In this document: one piece after another, positions 1 to 5,152 of the stretch | Numbering within the stretch: position 1 is the stretch's first letter | Layout of the letters: each line of letters starts with the position of its first letter | Origin: an uncultured Collinsella sp. | GTDB lineage: Bacteria; Actinomycetota; Coriobacteriia; Coriobacteriales; Coriobacteriaceae | Assembly: GCA_958437495.1 (NCBI GenBank) | Contig: CAUBOH010000048.1 | Location: forward strand, 1 to 5,400 | DNA length: 5,400 bases | Reading direction: 5' to 3' | The notes under the pieces: model-generated | Databases searched by the model: none | Seen by the model: the letters and a program-made list of their open reading frames with translations, nothing else | What the model was told of the DNA's origin: nothing | Position numbers and translations under genes: made by a program

Positions 1-215
1 CCGATGCGCTCGCGCTGGTTAAGGGTGGTGTGCCGATCACCAAGATCAGCATCGGCCATATGCAGGTAGGGGAGGGCAAGCGCTCTGTAACGCCTGCCGT
101 TGCCGTAGGCGAGGCAGATACCGCCGCCTTTAAAGAGCTGCAAGAACTCGGCATAGAGCAAGAAATCCGCTACCTCCCCAGCTCCAACCCCGACCCCATC
201 CAACTAGTCATTTAA
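1..215 (+). CDS. Mannose/fructose/sorbose-family PTS EIIB component, C-terminal part (5' end outside window)
   Basis: About 70 C-terminal residues are visible, read from base 3 and ending at the TAA at 213-215. EIIB proteins of this family accept phosphate from EIIA on a histidine and pass it to a sugar bound by the EIIC/EIID membrane pair. The visible part matches the family's conserved C-terminal half: a GGVPITKISIGHM segment, then EGKR, then an AVAVGEADTAAFKELQELGIE helix region, as in ManX and AgaB. The phosphorylated histidine lies upstream of the window, so activity cannot be judged. The gene converges on galM, so it ends its transcript; IIA, IIC or IID partners, if any, must lie further left. 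The GTG at 30-32 is internal, because the reading frame stays open to the window edge. The last codons and the stop lie inside a repeat element. Family assignment is good; sugar specificity is unknown. Confidence 0.75.
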   Translation, partial: DALALVKGGVPITKISIGHMQVGEGKRSVTPAVAVGEADTAAFKELQELGIEQEIRYLPSSNPDPIQLVI

Positions 216-236
216 GAACGTCCTCAATGACTAGGT
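202..236 (-). repeat. REP-like interspersed repeat, left copy
   Basis: Bases 202-231 match the reverse complement of 5153-5182 at 27 of 30 positions. The element starts with a near-copy of the palindrome GACTAGTC (AACTAGTC, 202-209), runs through TTTAAGAACGTCC and TCAATGAC, and meets a second degraded palindrome (GACTAGGT, 229-236) 27 bp later. The right-hand copy shows the same 27-bp period. It overlaps the end of the EIIB gene and lies just outside the galM terminator. No transposase is nearby, so it is better viewed as a dispersed REP-type element than an insertion sequence. Genome-wide copy number cannot be seen from here. Confidence 0.7.
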
Positions 237-239
237 AGC

Positions 240-271
240 AAAACGCCCGTCGGCGGTGGTGCCGGCGGGCG
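240..271 (-). terminator. Intrinsic terminator of galM
   Basis: CGCCCGTCGGC (244-254) and GCCGGCGGGCG (261-271) form an 11-bp stem with one non-Watson-Crick position around a 6-base GGTGGT loop. Reading on the minus strand, the GC-rich hairpin is followed by TTTT (240-243 complement), the usual layout of a rho-independent terminator. It lies 28 bases past the galM stop. There is no T-run on the plus-strand side, so it serves galM primarily, although the stem could also slow polymerase arriving from the convergent EIIB gene. Confidence 0.85.
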
Positions 272-299
272 CTGCTGTGCGATATGTCGCGTTGTGGGC

Positions 300-1352
300 T
301 TAGTGCCTCATAAAGTGGTATTCGATCACATTGCTGTAGGGGTGACCCGGGCCCACAATGCCCTGCGGGAACAGCGGCTGGTGCGGCGTGTCGGGGTACA
401 TCTCTGCCTCGAGGGCAAAGCCGGCGCCCCAGCCATAGTTGGCATCGTCCTTGGCGTGCTCGTCGCCCAACCAGTTGCCGGTGTAGAGCTGCACGCCCGG
501 GGCGGTGGTGTAGTAGTCCATCTCGCGGCCGGTCCACATTTCCTCAACATGCAGGGCACGGCGCAGGTTGCGGCCGTACTGATAGCCATCGATGCACAGA
601 CAATGATCGTAGCCACGGGCCTGCTTAATCTGCGGGTCGTCGGCCTCCATGCCAGGCGCGACGGGGCGCAGCTCGCGAAAGTCAAACGGCGTGCCCTCGA
701 CCAGAGCAATCTCGCCGGTGGGGATGTTCTGCTCGTTAATGGGCAGGTAGCGAGCAGCGTTAGCAACAAAGAAGTGCTCACAGTCCATGCCGGCGTTATG
801 ACCGGCAAGGTTAAAGTACGTGTGGTTGGTCATGGACACGTACGTGGCGCGGTCGCTCTCGCAGCCATACTCGATACGAAAGACGCCGGTGCGCGTCACG
901 GTAAACACGGCCGTAAAGGTGCGGTTGCCGGGGAGACCCAGCTCGCCATCCTCAAGTGAGGTGGTCATGCGCACGGCATTGTGGACCTCGTCGAGCTCAA
1001 CATCCCACACGCGCTTGTGCAGACCATGCTCAAGATCGCTGTGCAGGTTGTTGACGCCTTCGTTGGCCGGCATATGCCAGTCCGTGCCGGCGATGGTGAT
1101 CGTTGCACCCGCGGTGCGGTTGGCCACAGGGCCGATGGTCGCGCCAAAGCAGGCGGGGTTGTCAAAGTAATCCTCGAGCTTATCGAAACCCAGCACCACA
1201 TCGCGCATGTTGCCGGGAATGTCGGGCACATCGATACCAAGCACGGTGGCGCCATAGTCCATAATGCGAACGCAGATCTCGGGCCCGTTGAGGGTGTAAC
1301 GATGAACGGGGGTACCGCACGGCGCGGTGCCGAAAAGCTCGGAAGTGATCAT
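300..1352 (-). CDS. galM: Galactose mutarotase (aldose 1-epimerase)
   Basis: This 350-residue protein should interconvert the alpha and beta anomers of free galactose and other aldoses, the entry step of the Leloir pathway. Family landmarks appear in order: ANR with Arg79, NNLH with His104, TNHTYFNL with His177 (expected general acid), YDH with Asp249, and ALEAEMYPD with Glu315 (expected general base), then the C-terminal PGHPYSNVIEYHF. There is no signal peptide or membrane segment, so it is cytosolic. The ATG at 1352 is preferred because AGGA lies 5 bases upstream and the encoded N terminus aligns with the family; an in-frame GTG at 1412 would add 20 unrelated residues. The usual LHGG after the first catalytic histidine region reads LHSDLEHG here, a mild deviation. 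Terminators on both sides indicate a monocistronic gene, codirectional with the gat operon and probably functionally linked to it. Confidence 0.92.
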   Translation of the reverse strand: MITSELFGTAPCGTPVHRYTLNGPEICVRIMDYGATVLGIDVPDIPGNMRDVVLGFDKLEDYFDNPACFGATIGPVANRTAGATITIAGTDWHMPANEGVNNLHSDLEHGLHKRVWDVELDEVHNAVRMTTSLEDGELGLPGNRTFTAVFTVTRTGVFRIEYGCESDRATYVSMTNHTYFNLAGHNAGMDCEHFFVANAARYLPINEQNIPTGEIALVEGTPFDFRELRPVAPGMEADDPQIKQARGYDHCLCIDGYQYGRNLRRALHVEEMWTGREMDYYTTAPGVQLYTGNWLGDEHAKDDANYGWGAGFALEAEMYPDTPHQPLFPQGIVGPGHPYSNVIEYHFMRH

Positions 1353-1404
1353 TTGGTTCCTAACATCGAGGTATTTCGGACAAACTGTAGCGCGAACAGG
1401 CAAG

Positions 1405-1435
1405 ATTATCACTACACCCCACTAAAGCAGGGGGT
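1405..1435 (-). promoter_or_regulatory. Possible galM promoter region: -10-like box with an adjacent small dyad
   Basis: The 121 bases between the gatC terminator and the galM start must hold the galM promoter if the terminator is effective. On the minus strand there is a -10-like GATAAT (1405-1410 complement) about 52 bases before the ATG. Just upstream lies a 5-bp inverted repeat, ACCCC (1416-1420) and GGGGT (1431-1435), separated by 10 bases. No convincing -35 box stands at the right distance; a TTGAGA at 1441-1446 is 30 bases away. The promoter could therefore depend on an activator bound at the dyad, or the true start lies elsewhere in this gap. Confidence 0.3.
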
Positions 1436-1473
1436 ATTTTTCTCAAAAAAGTGATGATTGACTTACTGTGGAC

Positions 1474-1511
1474 AAACAAAAAGAAACCCGCCGGGATGCG
1501 ACGGGTTTCTT
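1474..1511 (-). terminator. Intrinsic terminator of the gatABC operon
   Basis: AAGAAACCCG (1481-1490) and CGGGTTTCTT (1502-1511) form a perfect 10-bp stem around an 11-base loop. On the minus strand the stem is followed by TTTTTGTTTG. It starts 25 bases beyond the gatC stop codon. Its strength implies that galM is not simply the fourth gene of the gat transcript. Confidence 0.92.
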
Positions 1512-1535
1512 CCACAGGGGATATGTGGCAATTGG

Positions 1536-3059
1536 TTAGGCGTTTGCCTTTGCGGACTCGGCTTCCTTAGCAGCCTTGAGGTCCTCCTCGGTAAACTTGC
1601 CGGTGGTGAGCGGCGAGAGGGTGCACTTATCCTGCTTCGCGTACTCGATGTTGCGGGCGATCATCTGCTTGCGATACCAAGCGAAGAGCGCGACGTACAC
1701 GACGATGGCAACGACAGTGGCGATGATCATGGTCACATCGCCCGTGGTCGCCTTGCCCACGAAGAAGGCCAGGAACTTCTCGACAGGTCCTTCCATGGTG
1801 GTCTGAGAGATCAGGCCAGTAACGCCATCGGGGAAAGCGCCGACAGTCTTAGCGGTAAAGGTGACGAAGTCGGCGACGAGGGTGCCAGCGCCCAGGAAGA
1901 CGGGCAGCAGGACGGCACCGATAACGACCATGCGAATCACGCGGCCGCGGGTGACGACGAGCAGTGCCGGCGTCAGGCCCATGGCGATGATGCCGCCGAG
2001 CGGCAGCAGGCCGTTCCAAGTGCCAGTCGGGGAGAGGGGGCAGGGAACGTTGGCGAGCAGCAGAGCCTCACCCAGCATGATGGGGGCAAGGATGTTAGCG
2101 GCAGCCCAGATCTCGGCGCGGCCGGCGATGAAGGGCCAGTCGAGGCCGACGTTGAGGGTACGGCCCTGGAGCCACTTGCTGTTGTTGGCAAAGTCGGAGA
2201 TGCCCTGAGACAGCGGCTCAACGGCTGCGATGAACCAAGAACCGATCATCGAGAACAGCTCAAGGCAGGTTGCGGCGGTAAAGGCGAGCGTGCAGATCTG
2301 CTGCGGGGTCTGGTGCGAAAGCAGACCGACGAAGACGCCCAGGTAGATACCAATAGCAAACTTGGAGCCCCAGAAGCCGATCATGTTGTTGAGCTTGGCA
2401 GCGTCGAAGTCGTACTTATCGAGGAAGGGAAGCACCTTGTCGATGATCTTGTTGAGCAGCATGGCCAGCGGGTTCATCATGTAGTTCATGTGAGTCGTGG
2501 TCATGGGGTTCTCCTCGGGAGCACCCAAAAGATCGTTGAACGTGGGCTTCATAAGGTCGGAGTTCATGATCTTCATGACGCCGACGAAGACGACGAGCAG
2601 CGTGGCGACGACAATGTTGGCGCCAAAGTAGATGCAGGCAAGGCCGACGAAGGCGAGGTGCCAGACGTCAAAGATGTCGACGTCGATGGTGTTGGTCTTG
2701 GCGAGCACGATCATCACGATGTTGACGATGACGAGCACCATCAGGAAGTACAGCGTGTAGGGAGAGCCCCAGGTGATGGTGGCCAGCGGTGCCCAACCCA
2801 CGTCGGTGACGGTGAGCTGAAGGCCGGTGGACTCAACGAACGTCGTCATGGCGCTCGAGAAAGCCGTCGTCAGAATGTTGATGATGGCGCCGATGCCGGT
2901 AATGGCGATGCCGAGCTTAAGACCGCCCTCGAGGGCCTTGGTAAACTTTACTTTGAAGAGTAGGGCGATAACCGTCAAAACGATGGTCATCATAGGGGCT
3001 GCGCCAAGGTCGATCAGCGGCTGAAAGACGGCATTAGCAAACCCGATAACTGCGTCCAT
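1536..3059 (-). CDS. gatC: PTS galactitol-family EIIC, membrane sugar permease
   Basis: This 507-residue integral membrane protein binds and translocates the sugar while GatB phosphorylates it. It has about ten hydrophobic segments, roughly at residues 19-35, 50-66, 101-121, 133-165, 230-250, 256-280, 318-338, 350-370, 375-400 and 442-462. The N-terminal stretch FTKALEGGLKLGIAITGIG and the mid-protein LDWPFIAGRAEIWAAANI are typical of the EIIC-GAT family. It is longer than the roughly 450-residue E. coli GatC, mainly through a charged C-terminal tail (about 463-507, rich in Lys, Glu and Ala) that should lie in the cytoplasm. The ATG at 3059 is preceded by a GAGG-type ribosome binding site 5 bases away. 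It is third in the operon, 121 bases after gatB, with a terminator-like hairpin in between. The family is certain; the substrate could be galactitol, galactose or another related sugar. Confidence 0.9.
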   Translation of the reverse strand: MDAVIGFANAVFQPLIDLGAAPMMTIVLTVIALLFKVKFTKALEGGLKLGIAITGIGAIINILTTAFSSAMTTFVESTGLQLTVTDVGWAPLATITWGSPYTLYFLMVLVIVNIVMIVLAKTNTIDVDIFDVWHLAFVGLACIYFGANIVVATLLVVFVGVMKIMNSDLMKPTFNDLLGAPEENPMTTTHMNYMMNPLAMLLNKIIDKVLPFLDKYDFDAAKLNNMIGFWGSKFAIGIYLGVFVGLLSHQTPQQICTLAFTAATCLELFSMIGSWFIAAVEPLSQGISDFANNSKWLQGRTLNVGLDWPFIAGRAEIWAAANILAPIMLGEALLLANVPCPLSPTGTWNGLLPLGGIIAMGLTPALLVVTRGRVIRMVVIGAVLLPVFLGAGTLVADFVTFTAKTVGAFPDGVTGLISQTTMEGPVEKFLAFFVGKATTGDVTMIIATVVAIVVYVALFAWYRKQMIARNIEYAKQDKCTLSPLTTGKFTEEDLKAAKEAESAKANA

Positions 3060-3106
3060 GTCTCCCTCTTTCCTAAAAGAGAATTTCCTTTTCCGTATGT
3101 TGCCTT

Positions 3107-3144
3107 AAAAAAGGAAGATGCCGTTCCCGGTCGTCATCTTCCTT
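3107..3144 (-). terminator. Terminator-like hairpin between gatB and gatC (possible attenuator or processing site)
   Basis: AAGGAAGATG (3111-3120) and CATCTTCCTT (3135-3144) form a perfect 10-bp stem around a 14-base loop. On the minus strand the second arm runs into TTTT (3107-3110 complement), giving six consecutive U residues in the RNA. It lies about 36 bases past the gatB stop and about 47 bases before the gatC start, inside the operon. The stem holds few G-C pairs, so it would be only partly effective as a terminator; it may lower gatC expression relative to gatA and gatB or protect the upstream mRNA's 3' end. Confidence 0.6.
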
Positions 3145-3180
3145 AAAGCCAAAGATTGTGCAGAGCGAAGCTGCAAAAGA

Positions 3181-3486
3181 TTAGTTGAGGCCCTTTTCCT
3201 TGATAATGGCCTCAATCTTGTCGTAAACCGGCTTGGCCATAGCAGGCATGCGATAGAGAATCGGGCCGGCGTCGACGATCGGGGTCTTAACCTCAAAGCC
3301 AAAATCGGTCTTGGCGATCTGAGCGAAGATGTCGTACTGAGAGAGCATCTCCTCGTTGACGTCCTTGATCATCACGGCGTCGCAGTGCAGGTTGTAGCCG
3401 CGATTCTTGAACTCGGACTCGATGGCGTCCTTGATCTGATGGCTGGAGTTAACACCGGCGCCACAAGCTGCGAGAACCTTAATCAT
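3181..3486 (-). CDS. gatB: PTS galactitol-family EIIB phosphocarrier
   Basis: This 101-residue cytosolic protein accepts phosphate from GatA on a cysteine and hands it to the sugar held in GatC. The phosphorylation loop is at the extreme N terminus, MIKVLAACGAGVNSS, placing the active cysteine at residue 8 after the first beta strand, followed by the helix HQIKDAIESEFKNRG. The C-terminal half contains FEVKTPIVDAGPILYRMP, also typical of the GatB-type lactose/cellobiose-like fold. Its length fits stand-alone GatB proteins (about 94-105 residues). The ATG at 3486 has AGGA 7 bases upstream. It follows gatA after 53 bases with no terminator between them. Confidence 0.92.
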   Translation of the reverse strand: MIKVLAACGAGVNSSHQIKDAIESEFKNRGYNLHCDAVMIKDVNEEMLSQYDIFAQIAKTDFGFEVKTPIVDAGPILYRMPAMAKPVYDKIEAIIKEKGLN

Positions 3487-3539
3487 GATGAATTCCTTTC
3501 TCTATGCGGGTTATTCCGCGGATTCCTAAGGGTGGTTGG

Positions 3540-4031
3540 CTAGTCGGCAGGAAAGTTGTCGACCAAGAACTGGTAGATGGCCTTGGCGTCGGTCATGGAG
3601 AACAGCTCCTTGACGCGTTCGGTGCCAAGAGCGTTAACGAAGTCCATGATCTTGGCGAGGATGCCCACCTGGGCCTCCTTGTCGTCGTTGAGGATCATAA
3701 ACAGGAACGAGACGGGGAAGGTCTGCGAGGGGTCGATCATGGAGTGCCACTCGACGGGGGTCGTCAGCTTGACGGGGACGATGCGGCGGGTGTGAACGAA
3801 CTCGACCTCGGTGTGAGGAACGGCAAAGCTGGGCAACTCGGGGTCGACGACAGACATATCCATGCCGGTGGGGTAGCCCTTTTCGCGCTCGATGATGTTC
3901 TCGAGAAAAGCGGGCGCCACATAGTTTTTGAGCGACAGCTTATTGGCGATCTCGGTAAAGACCTCTTCTTGCGTGGTGCGGTCGCAAACAAACACGGTGT
4001 CTTCGAAGAACAGATTACTCTCTGCGGACAT
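3540..4031 (-). CDS. gatA: PTS galactitol/fructose-type EIIA phosphocarrier
   Basis: This 163-residue cytosolic protein takes phosphate from phospho-HPr and passes it to GatB. It belongs to the fructose-mannitol-Ntr EIIA superfamily. The phosphorylated histidine is His73 in SFAVPHTEVEFV, the family's PHT motif. Other family features are the early helix EEVFTEIANKL and FLENIIEREKGYPTGM before the active site, and LFMILNDDKEAQVGILAKI after it. An upstream in-frame ATG at 4067 would give 175 residues, but it has no ribosome binding site and lies inside a 14-bp palindrome, whereas the ATG at 4031 has AAGGAG 8 bases upstream. The shorter form is chosen. It is the first gene of the gat operon, divergent from the DeoR-type regulator. 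Confidence 0.9.
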   Translation of the reverse strand: MSAESNLFFEDTVFVCDRTTQEEVFTEIANKLSLKNYVAPAFLENIIEREKGYPTGMDMSVVDPELPSFAVPHTEVEFVHTRRIVPVKLTTPVEWHSMIDPSQTFPVSFLFMILNDDKEAQVGILAKIMDFVNALGTERVKELFSMTDAKAIYQFLVDNFPAD

Positions 4032-4039
4032 GTCTGCAA

Positions 4040-4045
4040 CTCCTT
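4040..4045 (-). promoter_or_regulatory. Ribosome binding site that decides the gatA start
   Basis: The minus strand reads AAGGAG here, 8 bases before the ATG at 4031. Nothing comparable precedes the alternative ATG at 4067, so translation should begin at 4031 and the 12 extra codons are leader sequence. Confidence 0.8.
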
Positions 4046-4059
4046 CCGTTCCAGGCAGA

Positions 4060-4073
4060 TCGAACATGTTCGA
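4060..4073. promoter_or_regulatory. 14-bp perfect palindrome, candidate DeoR-type operator in the gat leader
   Basis: TCGAACATGTTCGA is a perfect palindrome, made of CGAACA directly joined to TGTTCG. The symmetry continues outward as CAGA and TCTG with a one-base offset. The hexamer TGTTCG matches the core half-site known for GlpR, a member of the same DeoR family as the adjacent regulator. The site lies about 18-31 bases into the predicted gat transcript, where a bound repressor could block elongation or open-complex formation. That the neighbouring regulator binds here is inferred. Confidence 0.6.
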
Positions 4074-4097
4074 ATCTGTTTGTTTAAGTCGTTAAAT

Positions 4098-4126
4098 ATT
4101 TAAGTCAAAGAGAACTAGTGTGTCAA
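4098..4126 (-). promoter_or_regulatory. Predicted promoter of gatABC
   Basis: On the minus strand a perfect -35 box TTGACA (4121-4126 complement) is followed after 17 bases by TTAAAT (4098-4103 complement), a weaker -10 box matching 4 of 6 consensus positions. Transcription would start near 4091, giving a leader of about 60 bases before the gatA ATG. TGTTCG half-sites occur both upstream (4139-4144) and downstream (4060-4073). Confidence 0.55.
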
Positions 4127-4138
4127 TCTGTTTTCGAT

Positions 4139-4144
4139 TGTTCG
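4139..4144 (+). promoter_or_regulatory. Single TGTTCG half-site upstream of the gat -35 box
   Basis: An exact TGTTCG lies 12 bases upstream of the predicted gat -35 box. A related TTTTCGAT begins 8 bases before it at 4131, so the two may be a degenerate direct pair. Together with the palindrome at 4060-4073 it brackets the gat promoter, an arrangement compatible with repressor bridging or with an activating contact. Confidence 0.4.
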
Positions 4145-4320
4145 GTAAAGTTCAATTTGCTTAATTGAGGCGCATTGGATTGAAATGATTTTAAAAGAGC
4201 AGCTATTTGCACCTTTTTTGTCGGTCTCTTGGCGTCAAAATAATTCGTTATTCTGCGTTTGACACCGAGTTTTCTACCGTTCACCGGGAAAAATCGACCG
4301 TTTAGGGTGAGTGAGCATAA
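4145..4320. other. AT-rich middle part of the gatA-regulator divergent intergenic region, no gene
   Basis: The whole gap between the divergent starts runs from 4032 to 4367. This middle part is clearly richer in A and T than the flanking genes. It contains a 6-bp inverted repeat, TCAATT (4152-4157) and AATTGA (4163-4168), with a 5-base spacer; a larger nested dyad at 4231-4266; and a direct repeat of ACCGTT at 4276-4281 and 4297-4302, 21 bp apart. A TTGACA at 4259-4264 has no -10 partner at the right distance. I see no credible coding sequence or RNA gene. Confidence 0.5.
4231..4266. promoter_or_regulatory. Nested imperfect dyad, possible protein-binding site or RNA hairpin
   Basis: GGCGTCAAA (4231-4239) pairs with TTTGACACC (4258-4266) at 8 of 9 positions. 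Inside it AATAA (4239-4243) and TTATT (4248-4252) flank the tetraloop TTCG (4244-4247). The nesting makes chance less likely, but AT-rich DNA generates weak dyads readily. It lies upstream of both predicted promoters, so an operator is more likely than a transcribed hairpin. Confidence 0.3.
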
Positions 4321-4321
4321 C

Positions 4322-4346
4322 TGTTCGATTACTATAGCTGCGAACA
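4322..4346 (+). promoter_or_regulatory. Predicted promoter and operator of the DeoR-type regulator gene
   Basis: TGTTCG (4322-4327) and CGAACA (4341-4346) form an inverted pair with a 13-base spacer. Between them lies TACTAT (4330-4335), a good -10 box; the -35 position (GTGAGT, 4307-4312) is poor. Transcription would start near 4342. A repressor bound to this pair would cover the -10 box and start site, the classic layout for autorepression. Confidence 0.5.
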
Positions 4347-4367
4347 AAATCACTCAAAGGAGTAAAA

Positions 4368-5132
4368 ATGATCAAGGCGGAGCGTCAAGATAGGGTTCGT
4401 CAGCTGCTCGAGGAGCAGGGCACGGTCTCGGTTAAAGAGATTTCTGATGCGTTGGGCGTCTCGGATATGACGGTCCGCCGCGATCTTGAGGAGCTTGCGA
4501 GCCTAGGCGAGATTGAGCGCGTGCACGGCGGAGCTCGCAGTGCGCAGGGCCGTCCCCACGCTATGCTGCGCCATGAGTACTCGCACAGCGAAAAGCGTAC
4601 CAAGCATGCCGAGGAAAAGCTGCAGATTGCGCGCCGTGCTGTGGAGCTTATCGAGGAAGGCTCGACCATCTTTTTGGGCACGGGCACCACGGTTGAGCAG
4701 ATGGCCTCGATGCTGCCGGCGTTTCGCCTGCGCATTGTGACCAATTCGCTTTCGGTGTTTAACCTGCTCGAGGCGCGCGAAGAGTGCGACCTGTGCCTGG
4801 TGGGCGGCATGTACCGCCGCCGCACCGCCGCTTTTGTGGGACCAACGGCCGAGGATACCCTGCGTGCGCTGGGCATCGACGCAGCGTTTATCGGTGCCAA
4901 CGGCATTCTGGACGGCGACGTGTCTACATCCAATATGGAAGAGGGCCGCATCCAGCAGCTCGCCTTTAGCAAGGCCGACTCGCGCTATCTGATCGCCGAC
5001 TCCAGCAAAATCGGCAAGCGCGACTTCTACACCTTCTGCCGCCTGGACAATTTGGACGCCGTGGTGTGCGAGCCGGGTATTACTGCCGAGGACCGCACTG
5101 CCATCGAAGAACACACGCGGGTCATCTGCTAG
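4368..5132 (+). CDS. DeoR/GlpR-family transcriptional regulator, likely repressor of the gat operon
   Basis: This 254-residue protein has the standard DeoR layout and length. A winged helix-turn-helix spans about residues 3-57, with recognition helix SDMTVRRDLEEL (32-43) followed by the ERVHGGA wing signature. A sugar-phosphate-sensing domain follows from about residue 75 to 235, including FLGTGTT (102-108), IVTNSLSVFNLL (123-134), LVGGMYRRRTAAFVGP (144-159), FIGANGI (174-180) and ADSSKIGKRDF (210-220). DeoR repressors usually release DNA on binding a phosphorylated sugar intermediate; here that would be the product of GatABC uptake or a derivative. AAGGAG lies 5 bases before the ATG. Divergence from gatA and shared TGTTCG sites point to control of gat and of itself. 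LacR and GatR are both plausible relatives, so no symbol is given. Confidence 0.92.
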   Translation: MIKAERQDRVRQLLEEQGTVSVKEISDALGVSDMTVRRDLEELASLGEIERVHGGARSAQGRPHAMLRHEYSHSEKRTKHAEEKLQIARRAVELIEEGSTIFLGTGTTVEQMASMLPAFRLRIVTNSLSVFNLLEAREECDLCLVGGMYRRRTAAFVGPTAEDTLRALGIDAAFIGANGILDGDVSTSNMEEGRIQQLAFSKADSRYLIADSSKIGKRDFYTFCRLDNLDAVVCEPGITAEDRTAIEEHTRVIC

Positions 5133-5152
5133 CTAACGCTGCAGGCGAGGTG

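Noticed and set aside
294..959. 221-codon open frame on the plus strand opposite galM
   Set aside because: It is antisense to a well-supported GalM with all catalytic residues, has no ribosome binding site, and has no recognisable domain.
1458..2963. 501-codon open frame on the plus strand opposite gatC
   Set aside because: It is a reverse-strand shadow of gatC. Its product is dominated by Asp, His, Gly, Val and Glu, as expected from the antisense of a GC-rich membrane-protein gene. It also runs back through the gat terminator region and matches no family I know, while gatC is a clear family member with a ribosome binding site.
4259..4264. TTGACA as the -35 box of the regulator promoter
   Set aside because: The sequence 16-18 bases downstream (around CACCGG) does not resemble a -10 box. 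TACTAT at 4330-4335 is a better -10 but is far too distant to pair with it.
4123..4353. 76-codon minus-strand frame in the divergent intergenic region
   Set aside because: It covers the regulator's promoter and operator, its start lies downstream of the regulator's predicted transcription start on the opposite strand, no ribosome binding site precedes it, and the product resembles no known protein. AT-rich regulatory DNA explains it better.
4503..5114. 203-codon minus-strand frame inside the DeoR-type gene
   Set aside because: It is a shadow frame. The plus-strand DeoR protein shows complete family motifs from end to end.
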